Below, in pieces: positions 55,433-63,586 of a stretch of 64,000 nucleotides of DNA. Made by a program: the position numbers and the translations under genes. Origin of the DNA: Puniceicoccaceae bacterium. Its GTDB lineage: Bacteria; Verrucomicrobiota; Verrucomicrobiia; Opitutales; JAFGAQ01. How positions within the stretch are numbered: the first letter of the stretch is position 1; each line of letters starts with the position of its first letter. Under the pieces are notes generated by a model. It made no database searches. It saw only the letters and a program-made list of their open reading frames with translations, and was not told the DNA's origin. The stretch is taken from positions 1 through 64,000 of the forward strand of contig JANQOQ010000014.1 in NCBI GenBank assembly GCA_028285755.1, read 5' to 3'.

Positions 55433-56461
55433 ATGAAGAAAGTGTATTTAGGAACTGATAGTGGTGCAACCACTTCCAAAACCTGTGGTGTGTATGAAGA
55501 TGGTACGCCGGTGTGTGAGAATCTGGCCCAGAGCTCTACGAACTCGGAGCTGGGCACCGAGGCGGTGGTGAGCGGCTGGATCGAGGGGCTGGAAAAGTTT
55601 CTTGAGGAGAATGACCTGGTGTGGGAGCAGGTCGAGGGTGTGGGTCTGGCGATCCCCGGACCGTATAAGGATGATGGGGTGATGGATAACCCGGTGAATC
55701 TGCCCGATAGTTTTTCGGGTTGGGAGTTTCATAAGGAGTATCAGGATGCGATCGCGGTGGCTGCGGGGCGGCCTATCCCGCTGTCCTGGGGGAATGACGG
55801 GAATTTTGCCGGAGTCGGCGAGGCTCAGCGGGTACGTGGTGATAAGAAGGCTTCGGTACTCATGCTTGCGCCGGGTAGTGGCCTGGGCGGTGCGTATATT
55901 GATAAGAAGGGTATGCCTTTGCTCGGGGATAACTGGATGGGTATGGAGGCCGGGCACGTGCCGATCCCCTATCATTTGCTGGGTCTGCCGTTGTTTGAGT
56001 GTGGCTGCGGGCGAGACTGGGGCTGTGCGGAGCCGTATACTTCGATCTCCGGGTTGCCGCAGTATCTTGACTTTTTGGCGCCCAAGTATCCGGATCATCC
56101 GTGTATTGATCTCAGTAAACCTGCGAAGGACCGGGCGCTGTCGCTGCGTGGACTTGCGCAGGACGGCGATGCGCTGGCACTGGAGATTTTTGACTATCAG
56201 GCGAAGGCAATGGGGTTGCATGTGGCGAGCCTCACGGTGGCCATGGATGCGGAGTATGTCGTGATCGGTGGCGGGTTGATCGACCCGACTTCGACGACGG
56301 AGGAGTTTCGTGCACGCTATATGGGCGGCATTCGCGAGTGGGCGAATAAGTATATGTTCCCGTTGCAGCAGAAGCGTGTGAAGATCGTGGAGGCGACTTT
56401 GGGTGAGCTCTCCCAAGCCATTGGGGCGGCGCTTGTGGCGCTGTATAGCGCCAACAAGTAG
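55433..56461 (+). CDS. ROK-family sugar kinase
   Basis: Phosphorylates a hexose such as glucose, fructose or mannose in the cytoplasm. Phosphate-1 motif GTDSGATTSKTCGV, catalytic Asp in WGNDGNFAGVGE, glycine-rich LAPGSGLGGAYID, and the ROK zinc signature in GHVP plus CGCGRDWGCAEPY. 342 aa, without the helix-turn-helix of ROK repressors. It is the probable entry of released sugar into glycolysis. An inverted-repeat element begins three bases after its stop codon. Confidence 0.93.
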   Translation: MKKVYLGTDSGATTSKTCGVYEDGTPVCENLAQSSTNSELGTEAVVSGWIEGLEKFLEENDLVWEQVEGVGLAIPGPYKDDGVMDNPVNLPDSFSGWEFHKEYQDAIAVAAGRPIPLSWGNDGNFAGVGEAQRVRGDKKASVLMLAPGSGLGGAYIDKKGMPLLGDNWMGMEAGHVPIPYHLLGLPLFECGCGRDWGCAEPYTSISGLPQYLDFLAPKYPDHPCIDLSKPAKDRALSLRGLAQDGDALALEIFDYQAKAMGLHVASLTVAMDAEYVVIGGGLIDPTSTTEEFRARYMGGIREWANKYMFPLQQKRVKIVEATLGELSQAIGAALVALYSANK

Positions 56462-56464
56462 GGA

Positions 56465-56696
56465 GAAGGGCGTGGGCGGATGAGTCGCCTGGGTTGTTCA
56501 AATAATGGGTAAAGTTTGAGGCTTTGCGGAGTCTATAGTTGTTTTGAGTTTTCGTGGCGACTCATCCTTGTGGCTACATGCGAGGTGTGCCGCGGACTCG
56601 CGCTACAGTCACGTATAGGCATACGCTCCTTTGCGATCGCCTTGCAGCCCTCACATCTAGCGCACACCACGCCCTTCTAGGCTTCTAAGAACGTTC
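56465..56696 (+). repeat. Structured intergenic element, copy R1
   Basis: Outer arms GAAGGGCGTGG (56465-56475) and CCACGCCCTTC (56667-56677) pair perfectly. Inner arms GGATGAGTCGCC (56478-56489) and GGCGACTCATCC (56556-56567) pair perfectly around a 66-nt loop. Between inner and outer right arms lie 99 nt with a hairpin CGTAT-AGGC-ATACG (56612-56625). A tail with palindromic GAACGTTC ends at 56696. Arm-to-arm length is 213 bp. No ORF is credible inside it. Confidence 0.88.
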
Positions 56697-56724
56697 GTCT
56701 GAAGGGCCTCTATAACGTTCTGTG

Positions 56725-57249
56725 TCAGTTATTTATTTCAAAACTAATGAATACAGTATCAGCTTCTGGGTTGCTTAGAACCTTTAGCAACTCGAATGTA
56801 AATTCACTCGTTGCTGCAAAAATCTCTCTTTCTTCTATTGGTAATCGATTTATCATTTCGAAATAGTAATCTTTATCTTCGATTTCTGATTTTTGGTGAT
56901 AATCAAGTTTCTTAACTAATGATAAAAAATCTGGATTCTGAATTTTCTCGTATTCAGGTTTTTCCCACTTAACACCAATAATGTGACGAGGTAGATTATT
57001 ATTCTCCGCCTGAGCTTTTAGAAATTCTTGGAGATTACTGGTGGCTTCTTTAATCGATATTTGGTTACGATCCTCAATATTAATGATTAAATCCCCATCA
57101 TCTGAAATTTGGTAGCGCGATCCTATCTGTTGCCTATGTGTTTCTAATAATTCTTCATTGAGGCCATTATAAAAAATTACAATTCTGATTGTTATAATGC
57201 ATGCAAATAGCGTGATAAGGCAGAGCACTACAATCAGTTTTTTTTTCAT
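56725..57249 (-). CDS. AT-rich orphan membrane-anchored protein
   Basis: 174 aa: MKKK then a membrane helix (LIVVLCLITLFACIITIRIVIF) and a charged, mostly helical extracytoplasmic part (HRQQIGSRYQISDDGDLIIN, IEEREIFAATSEFTFELLKV). No domain recognised. Clearly AT-rich. It lies between structured elements R1 and R2 and is followed by nothing on its strand before R1. Confidence 0.68.
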   Translation of the reverse strand: MKKKLIVVLCLITLFACIITIRIVIFYNGLNEELLETHRQQIGSRYQISDDGDLIINIEDRNQISIKEATSNLQEFLKAQAENNNLPRHIIGVKWEKPEYEKIQNPDFLSLVKKLDYHQKSEIEDKDYYFEMINRLPIEEREIFAATSEFTFELLKVLSNPEADTVFISFEINN

Positions 57250-57265
57250 AATATTTTGCTATGAT

Positions 57266-57637
57266 TTACCTATGTTGGTCGATGAGGATGGGGTTGCCGT
57301 CGGGGTCGATGAGGGTGATGGATGCGGGGCCTGTGGTGGTTTCGTCAGCTTCGGTGGTTAACCCGATGCCCTGGGCTTTGAGTAGTTTTTGGAGTTCGCG
57401 GACGTCGGTAAAGGGGTTGATTTCCTGGGCGTCCTGATCCCACCCGGGGTTGAAGGTGAGGATGTTTTTGTCGAACATGCCCTGGAAGAGGCCGATGATG
57501 TGGGGGCCGTTTTTGAGGATGGCCCAGTTTTCGATGGGCATGTCGCCGTATGGTTTGAAGCCGAGCTTTTCGTAGAAGGCGATGGATGCGTGGATGTCTT
57601 TGACGGTTAAACTTACAGAAAATGCGCCTAGTTGCAT
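57266..57637 (-). CDS. VOC/glyoxalase-family protein
   Basis: 123 aa with a paired beta-alpha-beta-beta-beta fold: FSVSLTVKDIHASIAFYEKLGF, ENWAILKNGPHIIGLFQGMF, ASITLIDPDGNPILIDQH. The Glu/His metal residues of glyoxalase I are not all evident, so a lyase, dioxygenase-like or resistance role is open. Starts 18 bases left of element R2, which therefore occupies its promoter region. Confidence 0.86.
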   Translation of the reverse strand: MQLGAFSVSLTVKDIHASIAFYEKLGFKPYGDMPIENWAILKNGPHIIGLFQGMFDKNILTFNPGWDQDAQEINPFTDVRELQKLLKAQGIGLTTEADETTTGPASITLIDPDGNPILIDQHR

Positions 57638-57654
57638 GGTAGTAAAGGGTTGTG

Positions 57655-57887
57655 GTGAAGGGTTTGAGCGGATGGATTGCTGAATTTTCTAGACTGAGTA
57701 TAATTTATTCAGATTTTAGGCAATGTTTAACTCTGCGAAAGGCGTCAGCAATCCATCCTTGTGGCAACATGCGAGGTGTACTGCGGACCCTTGCTTCAGT
57801 CACGTATTTGCATACGCTCCTTTGCAATCGCCTGGTAGACCTCACATCTAGCGCACACCAAACCCTTCACGGGTCTACGAAGGTTCG
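57655..57887 (+). repeat. Structured intergenic element, copy R2
   Basis: Outer arms GTGAAGGGTTTG (57655-57666) and CAAACCCTTCAC (57859-57870) pair perfectly although their sequence differs from R1. Inner arms GGATGGATTGCTGA (57670-57683) and TCAGCAATCCATCC (57745-57758) pair over 14 bp around a 61-nt loop. Internal hairpin CGTAT-TTGC-ATACG is at 57803-57816; tail GAAGGTTC at 57879-57886. Arm-to-arm 216 bp. Confidence 0.88.
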
Positions 57888-57957
57888 GGTGGAGGTGAAA
57901 TGGGGTGTTTTACATAATTCATTGCCCGCTATCGATATTCCTTTTAAGTAAAACACT

Positions 57958-58473
57958 ATGTATGTTAAGGACTCTAGTAAGCTAATGATATTGGTCTTAT
58001 CTGTTCCTGTTACAATACTTGGAATAGTTTTAGCTCTGTATGCTATTTTAGCTGCTGTTATCACATTATTATTTGGTTTCGAAATTTGGTTCATCGGCGA
58101 AAAAGTAGAGGAAAGAAAAGTCTATTTAGAAGCAAAGCCGGATGAGTATTTTATTGAGTTATTGGAAGCCTCTAAGGAGTTAATTGAAGCACGAAAAGTA
58201 ATTGATTCGGATGACTATGTTTTTGATCTAGAATCTGATGCTGATGTAATCTCTACAATTATTCTCGATCTAAAACCTCAATCTATGCGGTATTATTCTT
58301 TGTTTCCTACTTTACGTATAACTTTGGATCGGCATTGGTATGTAATGGCTGAATTAAGGTTCAGTGAATATAAAGGAGGGTATGAAGTTATTGGGTTTTT
58401 CGGTGAGGCTGGTGATCCTACCGCTGAAGAGATTACTTTTTTTTCCGAAATTGATTCTACAATAATTGAATAG
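57958..58473 (+). CDS. AT-rich orphan membrane protein
   Basis: 171 aa. Long N-terminal hydrophobic region (LMILVLSVPVTILGIVLALY, AILAAVITLLFGFEIWFIG) forming one or two membrane helices, then an acidic soluble part (YFIELLEASKELIEARKVID, SDDYVFDLESDADVISTIIL) and a beta-rich end (LRITLDRHWYVMAELRFSEY). No family recognised. AT-rich against GC-rich neighbours. Confidence 0.66.
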   Translation: MYVKDSSKLMILVLSVPVTILGIVLALYAILAAVITLLFGFEIWFIGEKVEERKVYLEAKPDEYFIELLEASKELIEARKVIDSDDYVFDLESDADVISTIILDLKPQSMRYYSLFPTLRITLDRHWYVMAELRFSEYKGGYEVIGFFGEAGDPTAEEITFFSEIDSTIIE

Positions 58474-58510
58474 CTCGTTGGAGTTTTTGCTTGGTATGTG
58501 AGGGAGCTGT

Positions 58511-59692
58511 GTGTTTGGGTGGGGTTTTGTTGTGGTTGAGTCTTTGGATAGGATTGTGAGGCGTTGGCGGTGGGCCGGTGGGGCGGTCGTGGGGTTGTTT
58601 GTAGTCGGCGTGCTGGTGAAGATTTTCTTTCTGGGAGGGCTGACCCAGTTTGCGGGGTTTGGTGAGTATTTTGAGCCACGGTATCTGGATGTGGTGGAGG
58701 AGATGGGGGCGTATGTGCGTGCGGATAGCGGGGGCTATGATGGGCAGTTTTACGCGCAGATCGCGACGGACCCGTTGCTGCGGAATCCGAAGCTGGCGGA
58801 GGCGATCGATGAGCCGGCGTATCGGGCGCGGCGGATTTTGCTGCCGGCGGTGGCGTATGGGCTGGCGCTGGGGGATGCGGCGTGGGCGATACGGGTGTAT
58901 AGTGCGCTGAATATCGTGTGCTGGTTTGCGTTTGCGTGGCTGGTGTGGCGATGGATCGGGGTCGCGGATGTGCGGGGGTTTGCGCGGTGGGTCGGCTGTG
59001 TGGCGAGTCTGGGGGTGCTGGACAGTGTGAAGTATTCGCTGGTGGATCTGCCGAGTGTGTTGCTGATTTTGGTGCTGATAAGGTATGCGCGTGAGCGGTA
59101 TTTGAGCGGTGGTGTTGGGCTGGCTGCCGGTATTTTGCTTAAGGAGACGAATGTGCTGGCTGCAGTTGCACTGCCGGTGCTGAAGCGGCCGTGGGTGCGC
59201 GGGAGTGCCGCGAGTGTGCTGGGCTGGGGTGTGGTGTGTTTGCTGGGGCTCGGAGTATTTGCGGCGTGGTACTGGTATGTGCATACGCGCTTTGACGCGT
59301 TTGTGGGGGTGCGCGGGAATTTTGACTGGCCGTTTGCCTCGATGGGGCGCAATGCGGTGGAGGCGATGCGGGAGTTGGTTGCGGGTAATTGGGATGACCG
59401 CTATGTTTTCCGGCTTCTGGCGTTGGTTGGCTTCTGGGTGCAGCTGGGGTGGCTGCTAATGCGGGTCAAGGCGTTTGCGTCGGAGCCGCTCGTAAGAATG
59501 GGCCTGGTGTATGGTGTGCTATTCCTCGTGCTGGGGGACCTGGTGTGGCACGGCTACTGGGCGGTGGCGCGGGTGGTGCTGCCGATGACGCTGGCGTTTA
59601 ATCTTTTGCTTGATGTGAAGGGGCGGGGATTTTGGGTTCTGTGGTCTTTGGCGAATATTACTGTGATTCACGCAGTATACAGGTTCATCTAG
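58511..59692 (+). CDS. GT-C-like multi-pass membrane protein (cell-surface glycopolymer type)
   Basis: 393 aa with about nine membrane helices. A periplasmic loop after helix 1 carries DSGGYDGQFYAQIATDPLLR and EPAYRARRILLPAVAYGLAL, the pattern of the AZOBR_p60025-type glycopolymer-formation family and of GT-C glycosyltransferases, where the first Asp would bind the lipid-linked sugar donor. GTG 58511 has a GGGAG ribosome site five bases upstream. Likely adds sugars to a surface polymer. Very GC-rich with valine/glycine-rich codons, in contrast to the orphan just upstream. Confidence 0.75.
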   Translation: MFGWGFVVVESLDRIVRRWRWAGGAVVGLFVVGVLVKIFFLGGLTQFAGFGEYFEPRYLDVVEEMGAYVRADSGGYDGQFYAQIATDPLLRNPKLAEAIDEPAYRARRILLPAVAYGLALGDAAWAIRVYSALNIVCWFAFAWLVWRWIGVADVRGFARWVGCVASLGVLDSVKYSLVDLPSVLLILVLIRYARERYLSGGVGLAAGILLKETNVLAAVALPVLKRPWVRGSAASVLGWGVVCLLGLGVFAAWYWYVHTRFDAFVGVRGNFDWPFASMGRNAVEAMRELVAGNWDDRYVFRLLALVGFWVQLGWLLMRVKAFASEPLVRMGLVYGVLFLVLGDLVWHGYWAVARVVLPMTLAFNLLLDVKGRGFWVLWSLANITVIHAVYRFI

Positions 59693-59707
59693 GAGCGGTG
59701 AAAGGTG

Positions 59708-59941
59708 ATGAAGGGTGTGGACGGATGAGTCGCCCAAATTGTTGGTATTTTTAGGTAGTATTGTGGATTTTAAGTGTTAATGGCTATGGTTGGATTTCGT
59801 GGCGACTCATCCTTGTGGCTACATACCAGGCTGCGCTGCATAAAATAACTCAGTCATGTATGCTTATACACTCCTGAGTATTTTATTTGCTAACCAGATA
59901 TCTAGCCTACACCACATCCTTCATTGGTCTACGAATATTCG
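59708..59941 (+). repeat. Structured intergenic element, copy R3
   Basis: Outer arms ATGAAGGGTGTGG (59708-59720) and CCACATCCTTCAT (59912-59924) pair over 13 bp with one G.T. Inner arms GGATGAGTCGCC (59723-59734) and GGCGACTCATCC (59801-59812) are perfect around a 66-nt loop. The internal hairpin TGTAT-GCTT-ATACA (59857-59870) is extended by ATAAAATAACTCAG pairing with CTGAGTATTTTAT, giving one long stem. Tail GAATATTC at 59933-59940. Arm-to-arm 217 bp. Confidence 0.88.
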
Positions 59942-60100
59942 AGTAGGACATTTCTTGCATGTGAAGTGTAATCCTATGGCGCATTCTGCAAAGCAGAACA
60001 CTGTGCTTTGGATGCGCGCTGTATATAAGCGCCTTTGCACTTGCCTTGCATCCAGCGGTTCTGCATCTCGCCACACGCTTCAGGGGACTACGAATATTCG
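59942..60100 (+). repeat. Tandem partial unit R3b of the structured element
   Basis: A second right half follows R3: GCATGTGAAGTGTAATC (59957-59973, identical in R4b), hairpin TTCTGC-AAA-GCAGAA, a shortened core GCGCT (60016-60020) / AGCGC (60028-60032), another outer-right arm CCACACGCTTCA (60071-60082) and another GAATATTC tail (60092-60099). A separate hairpin GATTGTT ... AACAATC lies further right at 60145-60180. Confidence 0.75.
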
Positions 60101-60334
60101 GAATCGGATTTTCTAGCATCCAGGCTACTAAATAGTCGTGTGAAGATTGTTCCCTGTTGGTTTTATTAGGGTGAACAATCCTAGTATTTATGCGGTTTTT
60201 GGGGGAAATGGGTCGGTTTTTTGTAAGGGTGTGAGGGGGTGTGCGTATAATCGTTCCTTATGCAACACTGTGTAGGGGGAATGTTCACTAATGAGCATTT
60301 TGTATTAACTTATATTACTTATAAAAGAGAGACT

Positions 60335-60868
60335 ATGAAGACAATTATTGTAGCATGTATTGTAGGTGCCGTGGCTTTTGCAGGTGCGGCTTATGCGGGT
60401 AGCTGTGGTTCCTGTGGAACGGCTAAGGCGACTACCGCTTCTTATAAAAAGGGCGCGACTAAGGACCTCGTGCAAACCGCTTCGCACGCGGGCAGCTTCC
60501 AGACTTTGCTTGCGGCTGCGACTGCTGCGGGGCTGGTAGATACTTTGAAGAGTGACGGGCCTTTGACTATTTTTGCACCTACGGATGAGGCGTTTGCGGC
60601 GTTACCTGCGGGTACGGTTGAGAGCCTGCTGAAGCCTGAGAACAAGGATCAGCTGGTATCGATCCTGACTTACCACGTAGTGCCTGCTAAGGTGCTTGCA
60701 GCGGATGTAAAGCCGGGTGAGGCGCCAACTGTGAATGGACAGCCTTTGAGCATTGAGAAGAAGTATGGCAAGGTGAAGGTCGGCGAGGCTACGGTCGTGC
60801 AGACGGACATCGAAGCGACGAATGGGGTGATCCACGTGATTGACGCGGTGTTGATCCCGCAGGCGTAA
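60335..60868 (+). CDS. Secreted fasciclin (FAS1)-domain protein
   Basis: 177 aa from ATG 60335, preceded by a GAGAG ribosome site. Signal peptide [21 protein letters not shown]. The mature start has GSCGSCG, a CxxC pair that could form a disulfide or bind metal. One complete FAS1 domain follows: [67 protein letters not shown]. Adhesion or matrix role is usual. Ends at an intrinsic terminator, so it is a single-gene unit. Confidence 0.93.
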   Translation: MKTIIVACIVGAVAFAGAAYAGSCGSCGTAKATTASYKKGATKDLVQTASHAGSFQTLLAAATAAGLVDTLKSDGPLTIFAPTDEAFAALPAGTVESLLKPENKDQLVSILTYHVVPAKVLAADVKPGEAPTVNGQPLSIEKKYGKVKVGEATVVQTDIEATNGVIHVIDAVLIPQA

Positions 60869-60894
60869 GCTTGTTTAAGCCATAGTATTTATAC

Positions 60895-60926
60895 AAAAAG
60901 ACCACACAGCGCTGTGGTCTTTTTTT
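60895..60926 (+). terminator. Intrinsic terminator of the fasciclin gene
   Basis: AAAAAGACCACA (60895-60906) pairs with TGTGGTCTTTTT (60913-60924) around CAGCGC, followed by more T. It lies six bases before element R4. Confidence 0.93.
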
Positions 60927-60931
60927 GTGGT

Positions 60932-61164
60932 TGAAGGGTGTGGGCGGATGGATTGCTGAAGTGGGGGATAGTTTAGCAAAGTTTTTTGGGATTCTCGTGT
61001 AAATGTGAAATTTGATTATTCGTCGCAATCCATCCTCAAGGCCACATGCCAGGCGGCGCTTCATAAAATAACTCAGTCATGTATGCTTATACACTCCTGG
61101 GTATTTTACTTGCTAACCAGACATCTGGCTCTCGCCACACCCTTCAGGGAACTAAGAATATTCG
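60932..61164 (+). repeat. Structured intergenic element, copy R4
   Basis: Outer arms TGAAGGGTGTGG (60932-60943) and CCACACCCTTCA (61135-61146) pair perfectly. Inner arms GGATGGATTGC (60946-60956) and GCAATCCATCC (61025-61035) pair perfectly around a 68-nt loop. Internal hairpin TGTAT-GCTT-ATACA at 61080-61093, with an outer stem as in R3 but with CTGGGT for CTGAGT (still pairing through G.T). Tail GAATATTC at 61156-61163. Arm-to-arm 215 bp. It begins beyond the fasciclin terminator, so it is not simply that gene's 3' end. Confidence 0.88.
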
Positions 61165-61407
61165 ATGAGGGCATCCCTAGCATGTGAAGTGTAATCTTCT
61201 GGCGCACAACCGCAGTGTGCTTTGGATGCGCGCTGCAGTTACGCATGCTTATGCGCGCCTTTGCGCTTACCTTGCAGTCCGTGGTTCTGATCCTTTTCAA
61301 AGCACTTCCCGTGTTAACAAATGTGGCTTATTGGATTGACATGCGAGGTGTGCTACGGACTTTCACATCTAATCTCGCCACACCTTTCATGCGTCCACGA
61401 ATTTCCG
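61165..61407 (+). repeat. Tandem partial units R4b of the structured element
   Basis: Contains GCATGTGAAGTGTAATC (61180-61196), hairpin GCACA ... TGTGC, core hairpin CGCAT-GCTT-ATGCG (61242-61255), a 29-base stretch (61281-61309) identical to 63754-63782 in R5, then a shortened unit at ~61340-61407 in which the core hairpin is missing between GGACT and CACATCT, followed by outer-right arm CCACACCTTTCA (61378-61389) and a decayed tail. Confidence 0.75.
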
Positions 61408-61604
61408 GATTTAGAGAAATTGCACATATCCGGGAGTTCTGCGAAACAAGGTGCGATACTCTAGGGTGCTACGTAAAATAGATCAGTGTCCCCGAAGGTC
61501 TTTTTTTTCTGGCATTTGTAATGGAATTGTTCTACAATAGTTAACAATTGTTGTTGAACTGAATAACCCTCTATAAAATGACCCCCGCCTGAGTGTCTGC
61601 TGTG

Positions 61605-62150
61605 ATGAATGTTAAGCTGATATCGAAGTTTCCCCGTAGTCGGTTGACGGTAGTGGGTGTATTATTGGCGGTTATTTTGGGGACGTCGATTGGAGTGGGG
61701 AGTTATACGTTTCAGTATGCGGAGGGGCTTTCGTATTTTAGCAAGGATCCGGCAGCATGCATGAATTGCCATATTATGGAGCCGCAGTTTAATTCGTGGC
61801 AGAAGGGGTCGCATCACGATGTGGCGACTTGTGTGGACTGCCACCTGCCGCACGATTTTGTGGGCAAGTATATCGCGAAGGCTGAGAACGGGTATTTTCA
61901 CTCGAAGGGGTTTACGTTTAACGACTTTCCGGAGCCCATCATGATTAAGGAGAAGAACCGGGAGATATTGCAGCGTAACTGCATTGAGTGTCATGAGGGG
62001 TTGGTGGGGGATATGGTGCATGGTGCGACGCATTCGGAGGATGCGGTGAGCTGTATGCACTGCCATCGTTCTGTTGGCCACGGGGATTCGGTAGGGATGG
62101 GGCGTTATGACCCTGCCATTCATATTTTAGCAAAGGAATTGAAGCCATGA
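61605..62150 (+). CDS. nrfH: Cytochrome c nitrite reductase small subunit NrfH
   Basis: Membrane-anchored tetraheme quinol dehydrogenase feeding electrons to NrfA. One N-terminal membrane helix ([19 protein letters not shown]) and four CxxCH heme motifs: CMNCH, CVDCH, CIECH, CMHCH. The first is CMNCHIM, the CxxCHxM form with the Met ligand typical of NrfH. I chose ATG 61605; GTG 61593 is in frame four codons earlier. Overlaps nrfA by four bases (ATGA). Confidence 0.95.
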   Translation: MNVKLISKFPRSRLTVVGVLLAVILGTSIGVGSYTFQYAEGLSYFSKDPAACMNCHIMEPQFNSWQKGSHHDVATCVDCHLPHDFVGKYIAKAENGYFHSKGFTFNDFPEPIMIKEKNREILQRNCIECHEGLVGDMVHGATHSEDAVSCMHCHRSVGHGDSVGMGRYDPAIHILAKELKP

Positions 62151-63586
62151 ATGATTCTAACTCGAAATCCACTGTCCTGTATATTGGGATCTTCGTTGTT
62201 GCCGCGATTGCGATCGCTTCGACAACTGCATTGTTGATTAACATTTACGAGCGAAAGGCTGAGGCGAAGGACCCGTATATTCGCACAGTTGAGGTGACCG
62301 AGGATACGACGGATCCTGCGGTGTGGGGGATCAACTGGCCGCGGCAGTATGATTCCTACCTGCTGACGGCGGAGAGTACGCGCACGCGGTTTGGCGGGCA
62401 TGGCGGGAGTGAGGCACTGCCTGAGGAGAAGATTGAGCGGGATCCGTGGCTGAAGCGGATGTTCCTGGGGTATGCGTTTTCGATCGATTATCGGGACCGT
62501 CGGGGGCATGCCTATATGCTGGAGGATCAGGAGAATACCAAGCGGCTAACGAAGCCGCAGTCAGGGTCGTGCCTGCATTGCCATGCTTCGACGATGCCGC
62601 TTTATCGTGAGCTGGGGGATGGGGATGCGATGGCGGGTTTTGAAAAGACGCACGCGATGTCTTACCAGGAGTTGAATGCGATGCTGCATGCACGCGGGGA
62701 TAATCACCCGGTGTCATGTGTGGACTGCCATGATCCGGAGACTATGGAGCTGCGGGTGACGCGCCCGGGATTTATCAAGAGTATCCAGATGCTAGCTGAA
62801 TCCGATGCGGAGGTGCCTGCGATGCCGTCCATCGAGCGGTGGCGTGCGAGTGACCGGAGTGAGCCGTATGATGCGAATGTGCTGGCGAGCCGCTCTGAGA
62901 TGCGCTCGTTTGCCTGTGCACAGTGCCACGTGGAATATTATTGCTCGAGTGCGATGCCCCTGGAGTTTCCCTGGAAGCATGGGCTGTCGGTGGAGGCCAC
63001 GGAAAAGCATTGGGATGAGACGGTTTTTGCGGATGGGCAGCGTTTTTATGACTATACGCATAAGGAAAGCGGGGCGGAGATCCTGAAGGCGCAGCATCCG
63101 GAGTTTGAGTTGTGGAGCACGGGGATCCATGCGCGCAGCGGGGTATCGTGTGCAGATTGCCATATGCCTTATATGCGGGATGGGGCTACGAAGGTTTCGG
63201 ACCATTGGGTGCGGAGCCCGTTGCTCAATGTGAATCGCGCGTGCCAGACGTGTCACCATGTGGATGAGAGTGAATTGCTGGAGCGGGTGGATATGATCCA
63301 GCAGCGTAATTTTGATCTGCTGCAACGGGCGGGTGCTGCGCTGATGGCTTTGCTCGATGCGGTGCAGGAGGCGAAGGCGGCGGGTGTCCCGGAGGAGGCG
63401 TTGGCAGAGGCGCTGGAGCTTCAGCGGAAGGCGCAGTGGCGGTTGGATTTTATCGCTGCGGAGAATTCGATGGGTTTTCACTCGCCACAAGAGGCTGCAC
63501 GGATTTTGGGCGAGGCTGCTGACTATGCGCGGCAGGGGGAGGTGGCGGCTTTGCGTGCGCTTGGGCTGAAGGGTGTGGACGGATAG
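62147..63586 (+). CDS. nrfA: Ammonia-forming cytochrome c nitrite reductase NrfA, CxxCH variant
   Basis: Reduces nitrite to ammonium with six electrons in the periplasm. N-terminal anchor helix ([20 protein letters not shown]) then five heme motifs at C142-H146 (CLHCH), C191 (CVDCH), C257 (CAQCH), C335 (CADCH) and C366 (CQTCH). The third is followed by VEYYC with the active-site Tyr. Standard NrfA binds its catalytic heme 1 with CxxCK; here the first motif is CxxCH, so heme 1 has a histidine ligand. 479 aa. The last codons and stop codon lie inside element R5. Confidence 0.94.
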   Translation: MNDSNSKSTVLYIGIFVVAAIAIASTTALLINIYERKAEAKDPYIRTVEVTEDTTDPAVWGINWPRQYDSYLLTAESTRTRFGGHGGSEALPEEKIERDPWLKRMFLGYAFSIDYRDRRGHAYMLEDQENTKRLTKPQSGSCLHCHASTMPLYRELGDGDAMAGFEKTHAMSYQELNAMLHARGDNHPVSCVDCHDPETMELRVTRPGFIKSIQMLAESDAEVPAMPSIERWRASDRSEPYDANVLASRSEMRSFACAQCHVEYYCSSAMPLEFPWKHGLSVEATEKHWDETVFADGQRFYDYTHKESGAEILKAQHPEFELWSTGIHARSGVSCADCHMPYMRDGATKVSDHWVRSPLLNVNRACQTCHHVDESELLERVDMIQQRNFDLLQRAGAALMALLDAVQEAKAAGVPEEALAEALELQRKAQWRLDFIAAENSMGFHSPQEAARILGEAADYARQGEVAALRALGLKGVDG

